From Streptomyces sp. NBC_00376 (GTDB taxonomy: Bacteria > Actinomycetota > Actinomycetes > Streptomycetales > Streptomycetaceae), in assembly GCF_036077095.1 (NCBI RefSeq), contig NZ_CP107960.1:3658001-3722000 (forward strand): DNA of 64,000 bases. The letters run 5' to 3'. Numbering within the stretch: position 1 is the stretch's first letter; the number at the start of each line of letters is the position of its first letter. A model generated the notes under the pieces. The model did not search any database. It was not told the origin of the DNA and saw nothing but the letters and a program-made list of their open reading frames with translations. Below, one piece after another: positions 1 to 9,274 of this stretch. The translations under genes were made by a program, and so were the position numbers.

Positions 1-322
1 GGAGTACTTCGCGGGCCGGCTGACCCGCTTCGACATCGTGTACGCGGACGGCGTGGGCACCGACTTCCAGCGCCGGGTGTGGACCGCCCTGGACGCCGTC
101 CCCTACGGGGAGACCGTCTCGTACGGACAGATCGCCGAACGCATCGGCACCCCGGGGGCGGGCGTGCGGGCCGTGGGGACGGCGATCGGGCGCAACCCGC
201 TGCTGGTCGTGCGGCCGTGCCACCGGGTGATCGGCTCGGACGGGGCGCTGCGGGGTTACGCGGGCGGCCTGGAGTGCAAGGAGCGGCTCCTGCGGCTGGA
301 AGGCGCCCTGGCGGTGCGCTGA
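1..322 (+). CDS. ogt: Methylated-DNA--protein-cysteine methyltransferase, 5'-truncated by window edge
   Basis: Suicidal DNA repair enzyme that transfers the methyl group of O6-methylguanine to its own cysteine. The reading frame is open from base 2, so the N-terminus lies outside the window; about 106 residues are visible. The active-site motif PCHRV is present, with the acceptor Cys encoded at 218-220, preceded by the usual helix-turn-helix region (FQRRVW...YGEIA-like stretch and GTAIGRNP). The stop at 320-322 is followed one base later by the AlkB start codon, so the two direct-reversal repair genes are almost certainly translated together. The family is clear; whether it is Ogt or an Ada-like protein cannot be decided from this part. 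Confidence 0.93.
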   Translation, partial: EYFAGRLTRFDIVYADGVGTDFQRRVWTALDAVPYGETVSYGQIAERIGTPGAGVRAVGTAIGRNPLLVVRPCHRVIGSDGALRGYAGGLECKERLLRLEGALAVR

Positions 323-323
323 G

Positions 324-1037
324 ATGTCCGGACTCTTCCCCAGACCCCGCACCGTCGTCGCGCCGGGGGCGGTGCATGTGCCCGAGTGGCTGTCGCCGGA
401 GCGGCAGCGGGAGTTGGTGGCGGCCTGCCGGGAATGGGCGCGCGGTCCGGTGCCGCTGCGGCACACGGTCCTGCCGGGCGGCGGGGTGATGTCCGTGCAG
501 ACCGTCTGCGTGGGGTGGCACTGGCAGCCGTACCGGTATTCGCGCACGGCCGACGACGTGAACGGGGCGCGGGTGGCCGCATTCCCCGACTGGCTGGCCG
601 AGCTGGGGCGAGAGGCGCTGATCGCGGCGTACGGGGACGAGAGCCCGGTACGGACGTACGCGCCGGACACCGCGCTCGTCAACTTCTACGACGCGGCGGC
701 GCGCATGGGCATGCACCAGGACAAGGAGGAGCGGTCCGGCGCTCCGGTGGTGTCGCTCAGCATCGGCGACACCTGTGTATTCCGCTTCGGGAACACGGAG
801 AACCGTGGAAGGCCCTACACGGACGTGGAATTGGCCTCCGGCGATCTGTTCGTCTTCGGCGGGCCCTCGCGTTTCGCCTTCCACGGCGTGCCGAAGGTCT
901 GCCCCGGTACCGCCGATCCCGCGACGGGGATGAGCCGCGGCAGGCTCAATCTGACCCTGCGCGAGACCGGGTTGGGGACCTTCGGTACGGACGGGCGTCA
1001 GCGGCGTTCGCGGGAGTTCCCGAACAGCAGCCGGTAG
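324..1037 (+). CDS. alkB: AlkB-like 2-oxoglutarate/Fe(II) dioxygenase (DNA alkylation repair)
   Basis: Oxidative demethylase that reverses 1-methyladenine and 3-methylcytosine lesions using Fe(II) and 2-oxoglutarate. The 237-residue protein has the iron-binding facial triad H131-x-D133 (MHQDKEE) and H187 (AFHGVPK), and the 2-oxoglutarate/substrate arginines in RGRLNLTLR (about 205-213). The NFYD stretch before the HxD motif is typical of bacterial AlkB. It starts one base after the methyltransferase stop, forming a compact alkylation-repair operon. Its last 40 bases overlap, tail to tail, the end of the GlsB-like gene on the other strand, so its C-terminal tail (QRRSREFPNSSR) is encoded inside another gene. 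Confidence 0.95.
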   Translation: MSGLFPRPRTVVAPGAVHVPEWLSPERQRELVAACREWARGPVPLRHTVLPGGGVMSVQTVCVGWHWQPYRYSRTADDVNGARVAAFPDWLAELGREALIAAYGDESPVRTYAPDTALVNFYDAAARMGMHQDKEERSGAPVVSLSIGDTCVFRFGNTENRGRPYTDVELASGDLFVFGGPSRFAFHGVPKVCPGTADPATGMSRGRLNLTLRETGLGTFGTDGRQRRSREFPNSSR

Positions 1038-1270
1038 GCGATCAGCAGGACCAGCGAACCGCCGATGGCAGCGATCCAAGTGGCCAGGTCGAAGAAGTCG
1101 TTGGTAATGGGGCGGTCGAGGAAGCGCGACGATATCCAGCCACCGAGGAAAGCGCCGACGACCCCTATGAGGGTGGTGCCGATCAGGCCGCCCGGGTCAC
1201 GGCCCGGAAGCAGGATCTTGGCGATGACTCCGGCCGCCAGTCCGAGAATGATCCATCCGATAATGCTCAT
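998..1270 (-). CDS. GlsB/YeaQ/YmgE-type small membrane protein
   Basis: A 90-residue hydrophobic protein of the transglycosylase-associated (GlsB/YeaQ/YmgE) family, usually stress-induced, of unknown mechanism. It starts with the typical MSIIGWIILGLAAGVIAK segment, has the glycine-rich GLIGTTLIGVVGAFLGG middle helix and a third hydrophobic helix near the C-terminus. The start at 1270 was chosen over an upstream in-frame start because family members begin at exactly this motif and the upstream residues are Arg/Pro-rich and unlike a protein. The 3' end overlaps alkB by 40 bp on the opposite strand. Cytoplasmic-membrane location is inferred from the three hydrophobic segments. Confidence 0.9.
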   Translation of the reverse strand: MSIIGWIILGLAAGVIAKILLPGRDPGGLIGTTLIGVVGAFLGGWISSRFLDRPITNDFFDLATWIAAIGGSLVLLIAYRLLFGNSRERR

Positions 1271-1428
1271 GCGTGCGAACCTACCCGTCACTCGTTCCTG
1301 AAATCCAAGACGTTCGCGCCGGTCGGGCGGTTGCCCGCGCGGCCTGTGAGCCGGCTGTGAACGGGCTGCGAGCAACTGCTCGGTGCCGTTCCTGCGTTCA
1401 TGGTCAATGACGGCGCTGACAACCGGGC

Positions 1429-1465
1429 GGGACGGCGGGGCGGAAGCCGTGGGACGGCGGGGCGG
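1429..1465. repeat. 15-bp direct repeat in the GlsB-YccF intergenic region
   Basis: GGGACGGCGGGGCGG occurs at 1429-1443 and again at 1451-1465, 22 bases apart. It lies in the 292-bp gene-free stretch between the divergently read GlsB-like and YccF genes, where I see no coding potential or clear hairpin. It could be a regulatory repeat or chance G-rich sequence. Confidence 0.4.
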
Positions 1466-1562
1466 TCACTCCACGGGCCCGCTCCGGCTGCTCTCCCCCG
1501 TGACCAGGGCTGATACTGACCATGCAGAGCGATGACGGGCGACCCCCGGAAGGCGAGTGACC

Positions 1563-1964
1563 ATGAAGCTCATACAGCTGATCCTGAACATCCTGTGGGT
1601 GGTGTTCTGCGGGATCTGGATGGCCCTCGGGTACGTCGTCGCCGCGATCATCTGCTTCGTGCTGATCGTGACGATTCCGTTCGGCATCGCTTCCCTGCGG
1701 ATCGCCGGTTACGTGCTGTGGCCGTTCGGGCGGACGACCGTGGAGCGGCCCGACGCGGGGGCGCCCTCCTTCGTCGGCAATGTGATCTGGCTCGTCTTCG
1801 CCGGGTGGTGGCTCGCGCTGGGGCACCTGATCACCAGCATCCCGCTGTTCGTGTCGATCATCGGTATCCCCTTCGGCTGGGCGAACCTGAAGATGATCCC
1901 GATCTCGCTCATGCCGCTGGGCCGCGAGGTCGTCCCGAGCGACGAGGCCTTCGGAGCCCGCTGA
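1563..1964 (+). CDS. YccF-domain inner-membrane protein
   Basis: A 133-residue membrane protein built of two YccF repeats: residues roughly 8-58 (ILWVVFCG...IPFGIASLRIA...WPFGR) and 75-125 (VIWLVFAG...IPFGWANLKM...MPLGR). The IPFG and (W/M)P(F/L)GR signatures occur once in each half. Function of the family is not established. ATG at 1563 is preferred to GTG at 1557, because the GGAAGG ribosome-binding site at 1548-1553 is 9 bases from the ATG but only 3 from the GTG. It stands alone, followed by htpX on the opposite strand. Confidence 0.93.
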   Translation: MKLIQLILNILWVVFCGIWMALGYVVAAIICFVLIVTIPFGIASLRIAGYVLWPFGRTTVERPDAGAPSFVGNVIWLVFAGWWLALGHLITSIPLFVSIIGIPFGWANLKMIPISLMPLGREVVPSDEAFGAR

Positions 1965-2014
1965 GCGGCTTCAGGCGCGGGGGCGAGCGTCTTCAGGAGC
2001 GGAGACGGGCGGCT

Positions 2015-2878
2015 TCAGGAGCGGGGGCCGGCCATCTGCTCCAGTCGGGCGATGCGCTCCGCCATGGGCGGATGGGTCGAGAACAGCTTGGACATGCCCT
2101 GGCCGGGGCGGAACGGATTCGCGATCATCATGTGGCTCGCGGTCTCGAGCCTCGGCTCCGGGGGCAGCGGCAGCTGTTTGGTTCCTGCGTCGAGTTTGCG
2201 CAGGGCACTGGCCAGGGCCAGCGGGTCGCCGGTCAGCTGGGCGCCTGAGGCGTCCGCCTCGTACTCCCGGGAGCGGCTGACGGCCAGCTGGATGACGGAG
2301 GCCGCGATCGGGCCGAGGATCATGATCATCAGCATCCCGAAGATGCCCGGTCCGTCGTCGTCGTTGGACCGGCCCACCGGGATCAGCCAGGCGAAGTTGA
2401 CCAGGAACATGACGACGGAGGCGAGCGCCCCGGCGACGGACGAGATCAGGATGTCCCGGTTGTAGACATGGCTCAGCTCGTGTCCCAGTACGCCGCGCAG
2501 CTCCCGCTCATTCAGGATCTGCAGGATGCCTTCGGTGCAGCAGACCGCCGCGTTGCGTGGGTTGCGGCCGGTGGCGAAGGCGTTGGGGGCCTGCGTCGGG
2601 GAGATGTAGAGCCTGGGCATGGGCTGGCGGGCGGCTGTGGAGAGCTCGCGGACCATGCGGTAGAGCTGTGGCGCCTCGAATTCGCTGACGGGGCGGGCCC
2701 GCATGGCCCGGAGCGCCAGCTTGTCGCTGTTCCAGTACGCGTAGGCGTTGGTGCCGACGGCTACGAAGAGCGCGACGATCAGGCCTGTACGTCCGAAGAG
2801 GCTTCCGATGACGATGATGAGTGCGGACAGGCCCCCGAGGAGTACGGCGGTTCTCAGCCCATTGTGCCGGCGGTGCAC
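2015..2878 (-). CDS. htpX: M48-family zinc metalloprotease HtpX
   Basis: Membrane-bound zinc protease that degrades misfolded membrane proteins. The 287-residue protein has two N-terminal hydrophobic segments (about 10-48), the zinc motif HELSH (H133, E134, H137) and the third zinc ligand in SREYEAD (E205, by alignment with the E. coli SRREF motif), with two more hydrophobic stretches at about 146-168 and 178-200. The GTG start at 2878 follows a GGAGGG ribosome-binding site. The conserved STHPP motif near the C-terminus is also present. It is transcribed in the same direction as the upstream mscL but separated from it by a hairpin terminator. Confidence 0.96.
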   Translation of the reverse strand: MHRRHNGLRTAVLLGGLSALIIVIGSLFGRTGLIVALFVAVGTNAYAYWNSDKLALRAMRARPVSEFEAPQLYRMVRELSTAARQPMPRLYISPTQAPNAFATGRNPRNAAVCCTEGILQILNERELRGVLGHELSHVYNRDILISSVAGALASVVMFLVNFAWLIPVGRSNDDDGPGIFGMLMIMILGPIAASVIQLAVSRSREYEADASGAQLTGDPLALASALRKLDAGTKQLPLPPEPRLETASHMMIANPFRPGQGMSKLFSTHPPMAERIARLEQMAGPRS

Positions 2879-3010
2879 GGTACGCCCTCCAAGTGGTGCA
2901 GCAGGGGAACCCTTTGCTTGGTGGTCTCCACTCCTCCAGTGGAGCCTCCCGTACCGGTCAACGCCAGGCGAGAGGAGCTAGTTCCCTTGTGCGCGCCGCC
3001 GCAGGGCCGG

Positions 3011-3039
3011 GCCTGTCCGGCTCTTGTGGCCGGACAGGC
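3011..3039 (-). terminator. Hairpin terminator downstream of mscL
   Basis: Perfect 11-bp inverted repeat GCCTGTCCGGC (3011-3021) / GCCGGACAGGC (3029-3039) with a 7-base loop. It lies about 55 bases past the mscL stop, before htpX. There is no U-tract, as is usual in high-GC actinobacteria. Confidence 0.7.
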
Positions 3040-3092
3040 TCTGGGCCGTACGGGTCAGTGGCTGTACGCGTGCCGGTCCGCCCCGGGGTGAC

Positions 3093-3548
3093 TCAGCGCT
3101 GGGCGGGGAGTCCGGCGACCTCCAGAGCCTCGGGGTCCGGCTTGATCTCGCTGGTGCAGTGGGCGCAGCGGGAGGCGATGGCCGGGATCTCGGTGTAGCA
3201 GCGGGGGCAGTCGCGGGTGGCGGCCTTGATGTCGAGCTTCTCCGCCTTGGTGAAGCGGGCCTGGACCTTCGCCATGGGCACGACGACGCAGAAGTAGAGA
3301 ACGGCGGCGGTGATCAGGAACGCGATGGCGGCGGCGAGGAACTTCCCGTACGGGAAGATGGTGCCCTCGACCGAGAACTCCGCCGAGCTGAAATCCCCGA
3401 CGGAACCGGTGGCGAGGCCGATCAGCGGGGTGATGAAGGCCGTGCTGAATCCGGTGACGACCGCGGTGAACGCCGCTCCGACCGCCAGCCCGATGGCCAT
3501 GGAGATGACGTTTCCGCGCAGGATGAAGTCCTTGAACCCGTTCAGCAC
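3093..3548 (-). CDS. mscL: Large-conductance mechanosensitive channel MscL with C-terminal zinc ribbon
   Basis: Homopentameric membrane channel that opens on hypo-osmotic shock. GTG at 3548 was chosen: AGAGGAGC lies just upstream and the protein then begins with the family signature GFKDFILRGNVISMAIG. TM1 spans about 14-40 and TM2 about 68-92, followed by the usual cytoplasmic helix. Residues 114-131 then add CPRC-x10-CAHC, a four-cysteine zinc-ribbon-like knuckle that E. coli MscL lacks. At 151 residues it is slightly longer than the usual 130-140. It sits 95 bases after nuoN2 on the same strand, with no obvious terminator between them, so read-through from the nuo2 operon is possible. Confidence 0.95.
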   Translation of the reverse strand: MLNGFKDFILRGNVISMAIGLAVGAAFTAVVTGFSTAFITPLIGLATGSVGDFSSAEFSVEGTIFPYGKFLAAAIAFLITAAVLYFCVVVPMAKVQARFTKAEKLDIKAATRDCPRCYTEIPAIASRCAHCTSEIKPDPEALEVAGLPAQR

Positions 3549-3642
3549 CGCTCTTGCTCCTCTGGAATGCGTACGTGTGGGGGGTGTGCGGGCAAGACCT
3601 TGCCCTGTACGGACCGTCCCGGGCAAACCGATCTTCGGTATG

Positions 3643-5295
3643 TCAGAAGAGACTGACGGCGGCGAACCGGAGGACGGCCTGCGGAGCGCCCGACAGCACC
3701 ACGCCGGCCGCGGCGGTGAGCGCGATGGCGACGGTGAGGGAGGCCGGGACTCCGTGCCTGGTGGGGACGCGTACGGCGTCCTGTGTCGAGGTCTCTTCGA
3801 GGACCGCCGCCGGGGTTTCCTCCGGGGCCTCCTCCGGGGCGCGGAAGAGCGTCGCGGTCCACTGGAGGTAGTAGTAGAGCGCGATCACGACGTTGACGGC
3901 CATGACGACGGCGAGCCAGCCGAGCCCGGCGTCGACGGCCGCTGAGAAGACCGTGACCTTGGCGAAGAGGCCGATGATGCCGGGCGGCAGGCCGGCCAGG
4001 CAGAGCAGGAAGAAGGCCATCGCCAGGGCGGCGAGCGGGCGGGTGGCGTACAGGCCGCGGTAGTCGGTGAGCCGGTTGCCGGGGCTGGTTCGGGCGACCA
4101 GGGCGGCGACCGCGAAGGCCCCGAGGTTCACGACGGCGTACATGAGGGCGTACGCGACGGTGGAGCCGATGTGCTCGTCGCTGGAGTACGCGGCGGCGGC
4201 GATCGGCACCAGGAGGTAGCCGGCCTGCGCGACGGAGGACCAGGCGAGCAGGCGTACGGCGCTGCGGGCCCGGCCTGCGTTCTGGCGCAGGGCGGCGACG
4301 TTGCCGATCGTCATGGTGAGCGCGGCGAGGACGGCGAGCGCCGGTCCCCAGACGTCGGCGTACGCCGGGAACGCGATCACGGTGACGAGGATGAGGCCGG
4401 AGAAGCCGACCGCCTTGCCGACCACCGAGAGGTAGGCGGCGATCGGCAGGGGGGCGCCGATGTAGGTGTCGGGAACCCAGAAGTGGAAGGGCGCGGCGGC
4501 CGTCTTGAAGGCGAAGCCGACCAGGGTGAGGGCGACGCCCGCCTTGGCGAGGGTGTCCAGCTGACCGGGTACGTCGTCGAGCCGGGCGGCGATCTCGGTG
4601 AGGTGCAGGGTGCCGGTGGCCGCGTACACGAAGCTGACGCCGAGCAGCATGACGGCGGTAGCGACGACGGAGGAGAGGAAGAACTTCAGTGCGGCCTCGG
4701 AGGACCGCCGGTCGCCACGCTTGATGCCGACGAGGGCGAACGCGGGCAGCGAGGCGACTTCGAGGGCGACGACGAGGGTGGCGAGGTCCCGGGCGGCGGG
4801 CAGGAGTGCGGCGCCGGACGCCGAGGACAGCAGCAGGAACCAGAACTCGCCGGCGGGGAGCTTGCGGGTGTCGCCGAGCGAGAGCAGGGCGGTGAGCAGT
4901 GCGCCGCCGAGCACGAGGGCCTGGATGACCAGGGCGAAGTGGTCGGCGGTGTAGCTGCAGGCGCCGGCGGAGCCGGGTCCGGTGGCAGCCGCGTCGAGGC
5001 AGAAGGTGGAGCGGTCGCCGTCGCGCAGCGGGACGAGGAGGGCCAGGGCGGCGACGAGCCCGGCGATGGTCAGCGCGCCGAGGAGCGGCTTGCGGCGGTC
5101 GGGGAGGAAGAGGTCGGTGACCAGGACGATCAGGGCCGTGGCCGCGACGACGACCGGGGGTGCGATCGCGAGCCAGTCGACGGACTGGATGAGGCTGGTG
5201 GTGTTCTCGGCCGCGGTGGTGACGAGGTCCGGGGCGGCGGCGCCCGCGGTGGCGGCTGGGGTCACGACGCCCGGGATGACAACGGCTGGGGTCAC
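3643..5295 (-). CDS. nuoN: NADH-quinone oxidoreductase subunit N, second copy (NuoN2)
   Basis: Antiporter-like proton-pumping membrane subunit of complex I, 550 residues, about 14 hydrophobic segments. The core includes the KFFLSSVVATAVMLLGVSF segment, FKTAAAPFHFWVPDTYIGAP (conserved lysine and histidine helix) and the LAWSSVAQAGY helix. The GTG start at 5295 overlaps the nuoM2 stop as GTGA. Longer upstream reading in this frame is Arg/Pro-rich antisense-like sequence inside nuoM2 and is not part of the protein. The residues before TM1 (about 1-30) are Pro/Val/Ala-rich. It is the last gene of the incomplete nuoABCHIJKLMN operon. Confidence 0.95.
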   Translation of the reverse strand: MTPAVVIPGVVTPAATAGAAAPDLVTTAAENTTSLIQSVDWLAIAPPVVVAATALIVLVTDLFLPDRRKPLLGALTIAGLVAALALLVPLRDGDRSTFCLDAAATGPGSAGACSYTADHFALVIQALVLGGALLTALLSLGDTRKLPAGEFWFLLLSSASGAALLPAARDLATLVVALEVASLPAFALVGIKRGDRRSSEAALKFFLSSVVATAVMLLGVSFVYAATGTLHLTEIAARLDDVPGQLDTLAKAGVALTLVGFAFKTAAAPFHFWVPDTYIGAPLPIAAYLSVVGKAVGFSGLILVTVIAFPAYADVWGPALAVLAALTMTIGNVAALRQNAGRARSAVRLLAWSSVAQAGYLLVPIAAAAYSSDEHIGSTVAYALMYAVVNLGAFAVAALVARTSPGNRLTDYRGLYATRPLAALAMAFFLLCLAGLPPGIIGLFAKVTVFSAAVDAGLGWLAVVMAVNVVIALYYYLQWTATLFRAPEEAPEETPAAVLEETSTQDAVRVPTRHGVPASLTVAIALTAAAGVVLSGAPQAVLRFAAVSLF

Positions 5296-6863
5296 GACTT
5301 GCCTCCTGCGAGGAGCTTCTGCACGGCCGGGTCGGTGAGGCCGAGGAGGGCGGCGGGCCACAGACCGGCGAGGACGGTGAGCGCGACGAGCGGGGTCCAG
5401 GCGGCGAACTCGTACGTCTGGACGTCGGCGAGCTGCGGCTCTTCGCGCTTCTCGCCCATGCAGACCCGGCGTACGACCATGAGCATGTACGCGGCGGTGA
5501 GCAGGGTGCCGAACGCGGCGATCGACATGAAGGTCAGGAAGGCCGGGCGGCTGAGGCCGTCGGCGGGGTCGAAGGAGCCGAACAGGGCGAGCATCTCGCC
5601 CCAGAACCCGGCGAGGCCCGGCAGGCCCAGGGAGGCGACGGCGGCGAAGGCGAGGAGGCCGCCGAGGCGGGGTGCCCGGCCGTAGAGCGCGGCCCCGGTG
5701 GCCCCGGAGAGGGTGTCGAGGTCGGCGGTGCCGTACCGGTCCTTGACCGCGCCGACCAGGAAGAACAGCAGGCCGGTGATGAGGCCGTGGGCGATGTTGG
5801 CGAAGAGCGCGCCGTTGACTCCGGTCGGTGTCATGCTCGCGATGCCGAGGAGCACGAAGCCCATGTGGCCGACGGAGGAGTACGCGATCAGGCGCTTGAG
5901 GTCGCCCTTGGAGCCGGGGCGGACCAGTGCCAGGCAGGCCAGCGATCCGTAGATGATGCCGACGACCGCGAAGGCGGCGAGGTACGGCGCGAAGGTGTGC
6001 ATCCCGTCGGGGGTGATGGGAAGCAAAATGCGGACGAATCCGTACGTGCCCATCTTCAGCAGGACGCCTGCGAGCAGGACCGAGCCGACGGTCGGGGCCG
6101 CGGTGTGGGCGTCCGGCAGCCAGCTGTGCAGCGGCCACATCGGGGTCTTCACGGCGAGCCCGATGCCGATCGCCAGAACGGCGATGACCTGCACGGACGA
6201 GGTGAGCCCACGGCCGTTGTCAGTGGCGAGTGCCACCATGTCGAAGGTGCCGCTCTTCAGTCCGATGAGGAGCAGGCCCAGCAGCATGACGACCGAGCCG
6301 AGCAGTGTGTAGAGGATGAACTTCCAGGCGGCGGCCTGCCTCTGCGCACCGCCCCAGCGGGCGATGAGGAAGTACATCGGGATGAGCACCATCTCGAACG
6401 CCAGGAAGAACAGCAGCAGGTCGAGGACGGCGAAGGTCGCGAGGGTGCCGGACTCCAGGACGAGCAGGAGAGCGACGAAGGCCTTCGGGGAGGGGCCCGC
6501 GGGCGGCTTGAAGTAGCTGTAGAGCGCGCAGAGGAAGGTCAGCAGCGCGGTCAGTACGAGAAGGGGGAGCGAGATGCCGTCGGTGCCGAGATGGATGCGG
6601 ACGTCGAGCGCCGGGATCCAGCTGATGTCGGTGGTGGCCTGCATCTTCGACGGGTGGTCGTGGTCGAAGCCCGCGGCGAGGACGATCGCGGCGACGAGGA
6701 TCGCGCCGGTCACGGTCACGCCGTGGCGGAGCACGGCCTGGTCGGGGCTGGTGCCCTTCAGTCCCGGCGGGGCCGGGAGCAGTGCGGCCACGGCCCCGAC
6801 GAGCGGGATGACGACGATGAACGCGAGAAGGAACTGCATCACGGATTCACTGATATCGATCAC
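5292..6863 (-). CDS. nuoM: NADH-quinone oxidoreductase subunit M, second copy (NuoM2)
   Basis: Antiporter-like proton-pumping subunit, 523 residues with about 14 membrane segments. The key signatures are seen: the conserved TM5 glutamate region (FLAFEMVLIPMYFLI), VKTPMWPLHSWLPDAHT and LKRLIAYSSVGHMGFV. The start is taken as GTG 6863, just 3 bases after nuoL2; ATG at 6839 (MQFLLAFIV) is an equally plausible start, since family members often begin there and neither site has a strong ribosome-binding sequence. It overlaps nuoN2 by 4 bases. Confidence 0.95.
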   Translation of the reverse strand: MIDISESVMQFLLAFIVVIPLVGAVAALLPAPPGLKGTSPDQAVLRHGVTVTGAILVAAIVLAAGFDHDHPSKMQATTDISWIPALDVRIHLGTDGISLPLLVLTALLTFLCALYSYFKPPAGPSPKAFVALLLVLESGTLATFAVLDLLLFFLAFEMVLIPMYFLIARWGGAQRQAAAWKFILYTLLGSVVMLLGLLLIGLKSGTFDMVALATDNGRGLTSSVQVIAVLAIGIGLAVKTPMWPLHSWLPDAHTAAPTVGSVLLAGVLLKMGTYGFVRILLPITPDGMHTFAPYLAAFAVVGIIYGSLACLALVRPGSKGDLKRLIAYSSVGHMGFVLLGIASMTPTGVNGALFANIAHGLITGLLFFLVGAVKDRYGTADLDTLSGATGAALYGRAPRLGGLLAFAAVASLGLPGLAGFWGEMLALFGSFDPADGLSRPAFLTFMSIAAFGTLLTAAYMLMVVRRVCMGEKREEPQLADVQTYEFAAWTPLVALTVLAGLWPAALLGLTDPAVQKLLAGGKS

Positions 6864-6866
6864 GGC

Positions 6867-8867
6867 TCACGACCCGGCGTTGACGTTGGCGAAGACGACG
6901 GCGGCGATCGCCAGGACCAGCGAACCGGCGAGCAGTGCGCTGAGGTAGGTCTGCACGTTGCCGGTCTGCGCGCGGCGGACGGCGGCGCCGAGCCCGCGTG
7001 CGACGGCTCCGGAGCCTCGTACATAGGTGTCGACGACCTCGCGGTCCAGGAAGCGGACGAGGCTCGCCGCGGCCTGGACGGGGCGGACGAACAGCGCCGT
7101 GTACAGGGCGTCGAGGTGGAAGCCGGCGGCGGCCGGGCGGTGGAGCGGGCCGAGCAGCAGGCGGCCGGGGTCGGCCGGGTCGGGGACGTCCCCGTCGGCT
7201 CCGTAGGCGGCGGTGTGTGCCGTCATGGCCTGGGCCTCGACGAGGGCGGGCTCGGCGTCGGGGTGGGCGACGACGGTGCCGGCGGGGGTGCGGGCGGCGA
7301 GCGCCGAGGTGTGGCGCCAGGCGCCGTAGGTGACGAGGCCGCCGACGAGGCCGACGCCCGTGGAGAGGACGGCGGTGGTCACGGACGGGGTGAGGGCGTG
7401 TCCGTCGAACCAGTCGGTGATCGTGCCGACGGTCAGCCCGAAGGCGATGGTGGGGACGGCGAGTACCCACAGGACGGCGGTCATCGCGACGGGCTGCCTG
7501 CCGTGGTCGGGTGCCTCGGCACCGCGGCCCCGGAAGGCGAGGAGCCAGAGGCGGGTGGCGTACGCGGCGGTGAGGACTGCGGCGAGCAGTCCGGCGACGA
7601 GTACGGTCCAGCCGGCGGCGGCCGGGGCGACGTGCCGGTCCCCGAGCGCGGTGTGCTCGGCGGCGACGAGGACGGCTTCCTTGGAGAAGAAGCCGGCGAA
7701 CGGGGGAATGGCGGCGAGCGCGAGCAGGGCGACGGTCATCGTCCAGTAGGCGTCCGGGATGCGCTTCGTCAGCCCGCCCATGCGGGACATGGCGGCCAGC
7801 GAGTTGGTCCCGGCGGCGTGGATGACGACGCCGGCCGCAAGGAAGAGGACGGCCTTGAACGCGCCGTGGGAGAGGAGGTGGAAGACGGCGGCCCCGCGGT
7901 CGCCGACGGCCAGGGCCCCGGCCATGTAGCCGAGCTGGCCGATCGTCGAGTAGGCGAGGACGCGCTTGATGTCGTCCTGGGCGAAGGCGGCGAGTCCTGA
8001 GCCGATCATCGTGACCGCCGCCATCACGGCGAGTACGACGAGGGCCGCGCCGGACTCGGCGAAGACGGGGAGGAGCCGGGCCACGAAGTAGATGCCGGCG
8101 GCGACCATCGTCGCGGCGTGGATGAGCGCGGAGACGGGGGTGGGGCCGGCCATCGCGTCGGGCAGCCAGGTGTGCAGGGGGAACTGCGCCGACTTGCCGG
8201 CGACGCCCGCGAGGAGCAGCAGGGCGATGAGGGTGGGGTGGTCCAGGCCGCCGTTGGCGACGGCGCCCAGGATGCCGCTGATGCGGAAGGTGCCGGTGTC
8301 GGCGGCGAGCGCGAACAGACCGATCAGGAAGGGGACGTCGCCGAGCTTGGTGACCAGGAAGGCCTTGAGGGAGGCGGCGCGGGCTTCGGGCGTCTCCCAG
8401 TAGTGGCCGACGAGGAAGTACGAGCAGATGCCCATGATCTCCCAGCCGACCAGCAGCACCATCAGGTCGCCCGAGTAGACGACGAGCAGCATCGCGGAGG
8501 TGAACAGGGAGACGAGGGCCGCGTACGAGGGGTAGCGGGGGTCGTCGCGCAGGTAGGCGGTCGAGTAGATCTGCACGCAGCTCGCGACGAGCCCGACCAG
8601 GACTGCGACGAGGACCGCGAAGCCGTCGAGGTGCAGGGCGAGGTCGATCGGGACCGAGCCGGTGGGGGTGAGCTGGGTCGCGGCGTCGACGGCCCGGCCG
8701 CCGCCCTGGCGGGCCGCGACGACGGCCGCGATGACGGCGGCGGCGAGCGTGGGCAGTACGGCGAGGGGCCGTACGAAGCCGGGGGCGGTGCGTCCGAGCA
8801 GGAGACCGGCCGCGGCGCCCAGGAACGGAAGGAGGGGGACGAGGACGGCGAGGGTCGTGGTGGTCAC
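6867..8867 (-). CDS. nuoL: NADH-quinone oxidoreductase subunit L, second copy (NuoL2)
   Basis: Distal proton-pumping subunit, 666 residues. The conserved [49 protein letters not shown] region and [17 protein letters not shown] helix are all present, and the C-terminal part contains the long lateral helix followed by a last transmembrane segment ([16 protein letters not shown]). GTG at 8867 overlaps the nuoK2 stop (GTGA). It is about 35 residues longer than the NuoL of the full operon (53994-55889), mainly in the loop after TM14 (about 515-590), which is Ala/Asp-rich. Confidence 0.95.
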   Translation of the reverse strand: MTTTTLAVLVPLLPFLGAAAGLLLGRTAPGFVRPLAVLPTLAAAVIAAVVAARQGGGRAVDAATQLTPTGSVPIDLALHLDGFAVLVAVLVGLVASCVQIYSTAYLRDDPRYPSYAALVSLFTSAMLLVVYSGDLMVLLVGWEIMGICSYFLVGHYWETPEARAASLKAFLVTKLGDVPFLIGLFALAADTGTFRISGILGAVANGGLDHPTLIALLLLAGVAGKSAQFPLHTWLPDAMAGPTPVSALIHAATMVAAGIYFVARLLPVFAESGAALVVLAVMAAVTMIGSGLAAFAQDDIKRVLAYSTIGQLGYMAGALAVGDRGAAVFHLLSHGAFKAVLFLAAGVVIHAAGTNSLAAMSRMGGLTKRIPDAYWTMTVALLALAAIPPFAGFFSKEAVLVAAEHTALGDRHVAPAAAGWTVLVAGLLAAVLTAAYATRLWLLAFRGRGAEAPDHGRQPVAMTAVLWVLAVPTIAFGLTVGTITDWFDGHALTPSVTTAVLSTGVGLVGGLVTYGAWRHTSALAARTPAGTVVAHPDAEPALVEAQAMTAHTAAYGADGDVPDPADPGRLLLGPLHRPAAAGFHLDALYTALFVRPVQAAASLVRFLDREVVDTYVRGSGAVARGLGAAVRRAQTGNVQTYLSALLAGSLVLAIAAVVFANVNAGS

Positions 8868-9274
8868 GCGGTGGCCTCTGCCTTCTTTGCCTTCCCTGCC
8901 GCAGCAGTGGCCTGGTCTTCGGTGCCGGTGTCGGTGTCGTCGTCGTCCGGGAGCGCTTCGGCGGCGTCGGTCTCGGCGGTGTCGCGGAGCCGGTCGACGT
9001 CCGAGCTGCCGCGGTTGCGGTACACGGCGAGGACGATCGCCAGGCCGATGCCGATCTCCGCCGCCGAGATGGCGATGGTGAAGAGGGTGAGGGCCTGGCC
9101 GGAGTGCAGGGCGTCGCGGAGCCAGACGTCGAAGGCGACCAGGTTGAGGTTGACGGCGTTGAGCATCAGCTCGACGGACATCAGGACCAGGATCGCGTTG
9201 CGGCGGGCGAGCACTCCGTACAGCCCGGTGCAGAAGAGGAGGGCGGCGAGCACGGCGGGATAGGCGAGGTGCAT
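8864..9274 (-). CDS. nuoK: NADH-quinone oxidoreductase subunit K, second copy (NuoK2) with extended tail
   Basis: Small three-helix membrane subunit (Mrp/MnhC-like), 136 residues. The two buried glutamates of the proton path are visible in [16 protein letters not shown] and [19 protein letters not shown]. The protein then continues with about 35 hydrophilic residues ([17 protein letters not shown]..., then an Asp run and a Lys/Ala tail) absent from the 99-residue NuoK of the canonical operon. The ATG overlaps the nuoJ2 stop (ATGA) and its stop overlaps nuoL2. Confidence 0.94.
   Translation of the reverse strand: MHLAYPAVLAALLFCTGLYGVLARRNAILVLMSVELMLNAVNLNLVAFDVWLRDALHSGQALTLFTIAISAAEIGIGLAIVLAVYRNRGSSDVDRLRDTAETDAAEALPDDDDTDTGTEDQATAAAGKAKKAEATA

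Noticed and set aside
3643..6138. One 831-residue reading frame joining nuoN2 to an Arg/Pro-rich N-terminal region
   Set aside because: The added part lies out of frame within nuoM2 and has the composition of a high-GC shadow frame; the GTG at 5295 overlapping the nuoM2 stop gives a normal-length NuoN.
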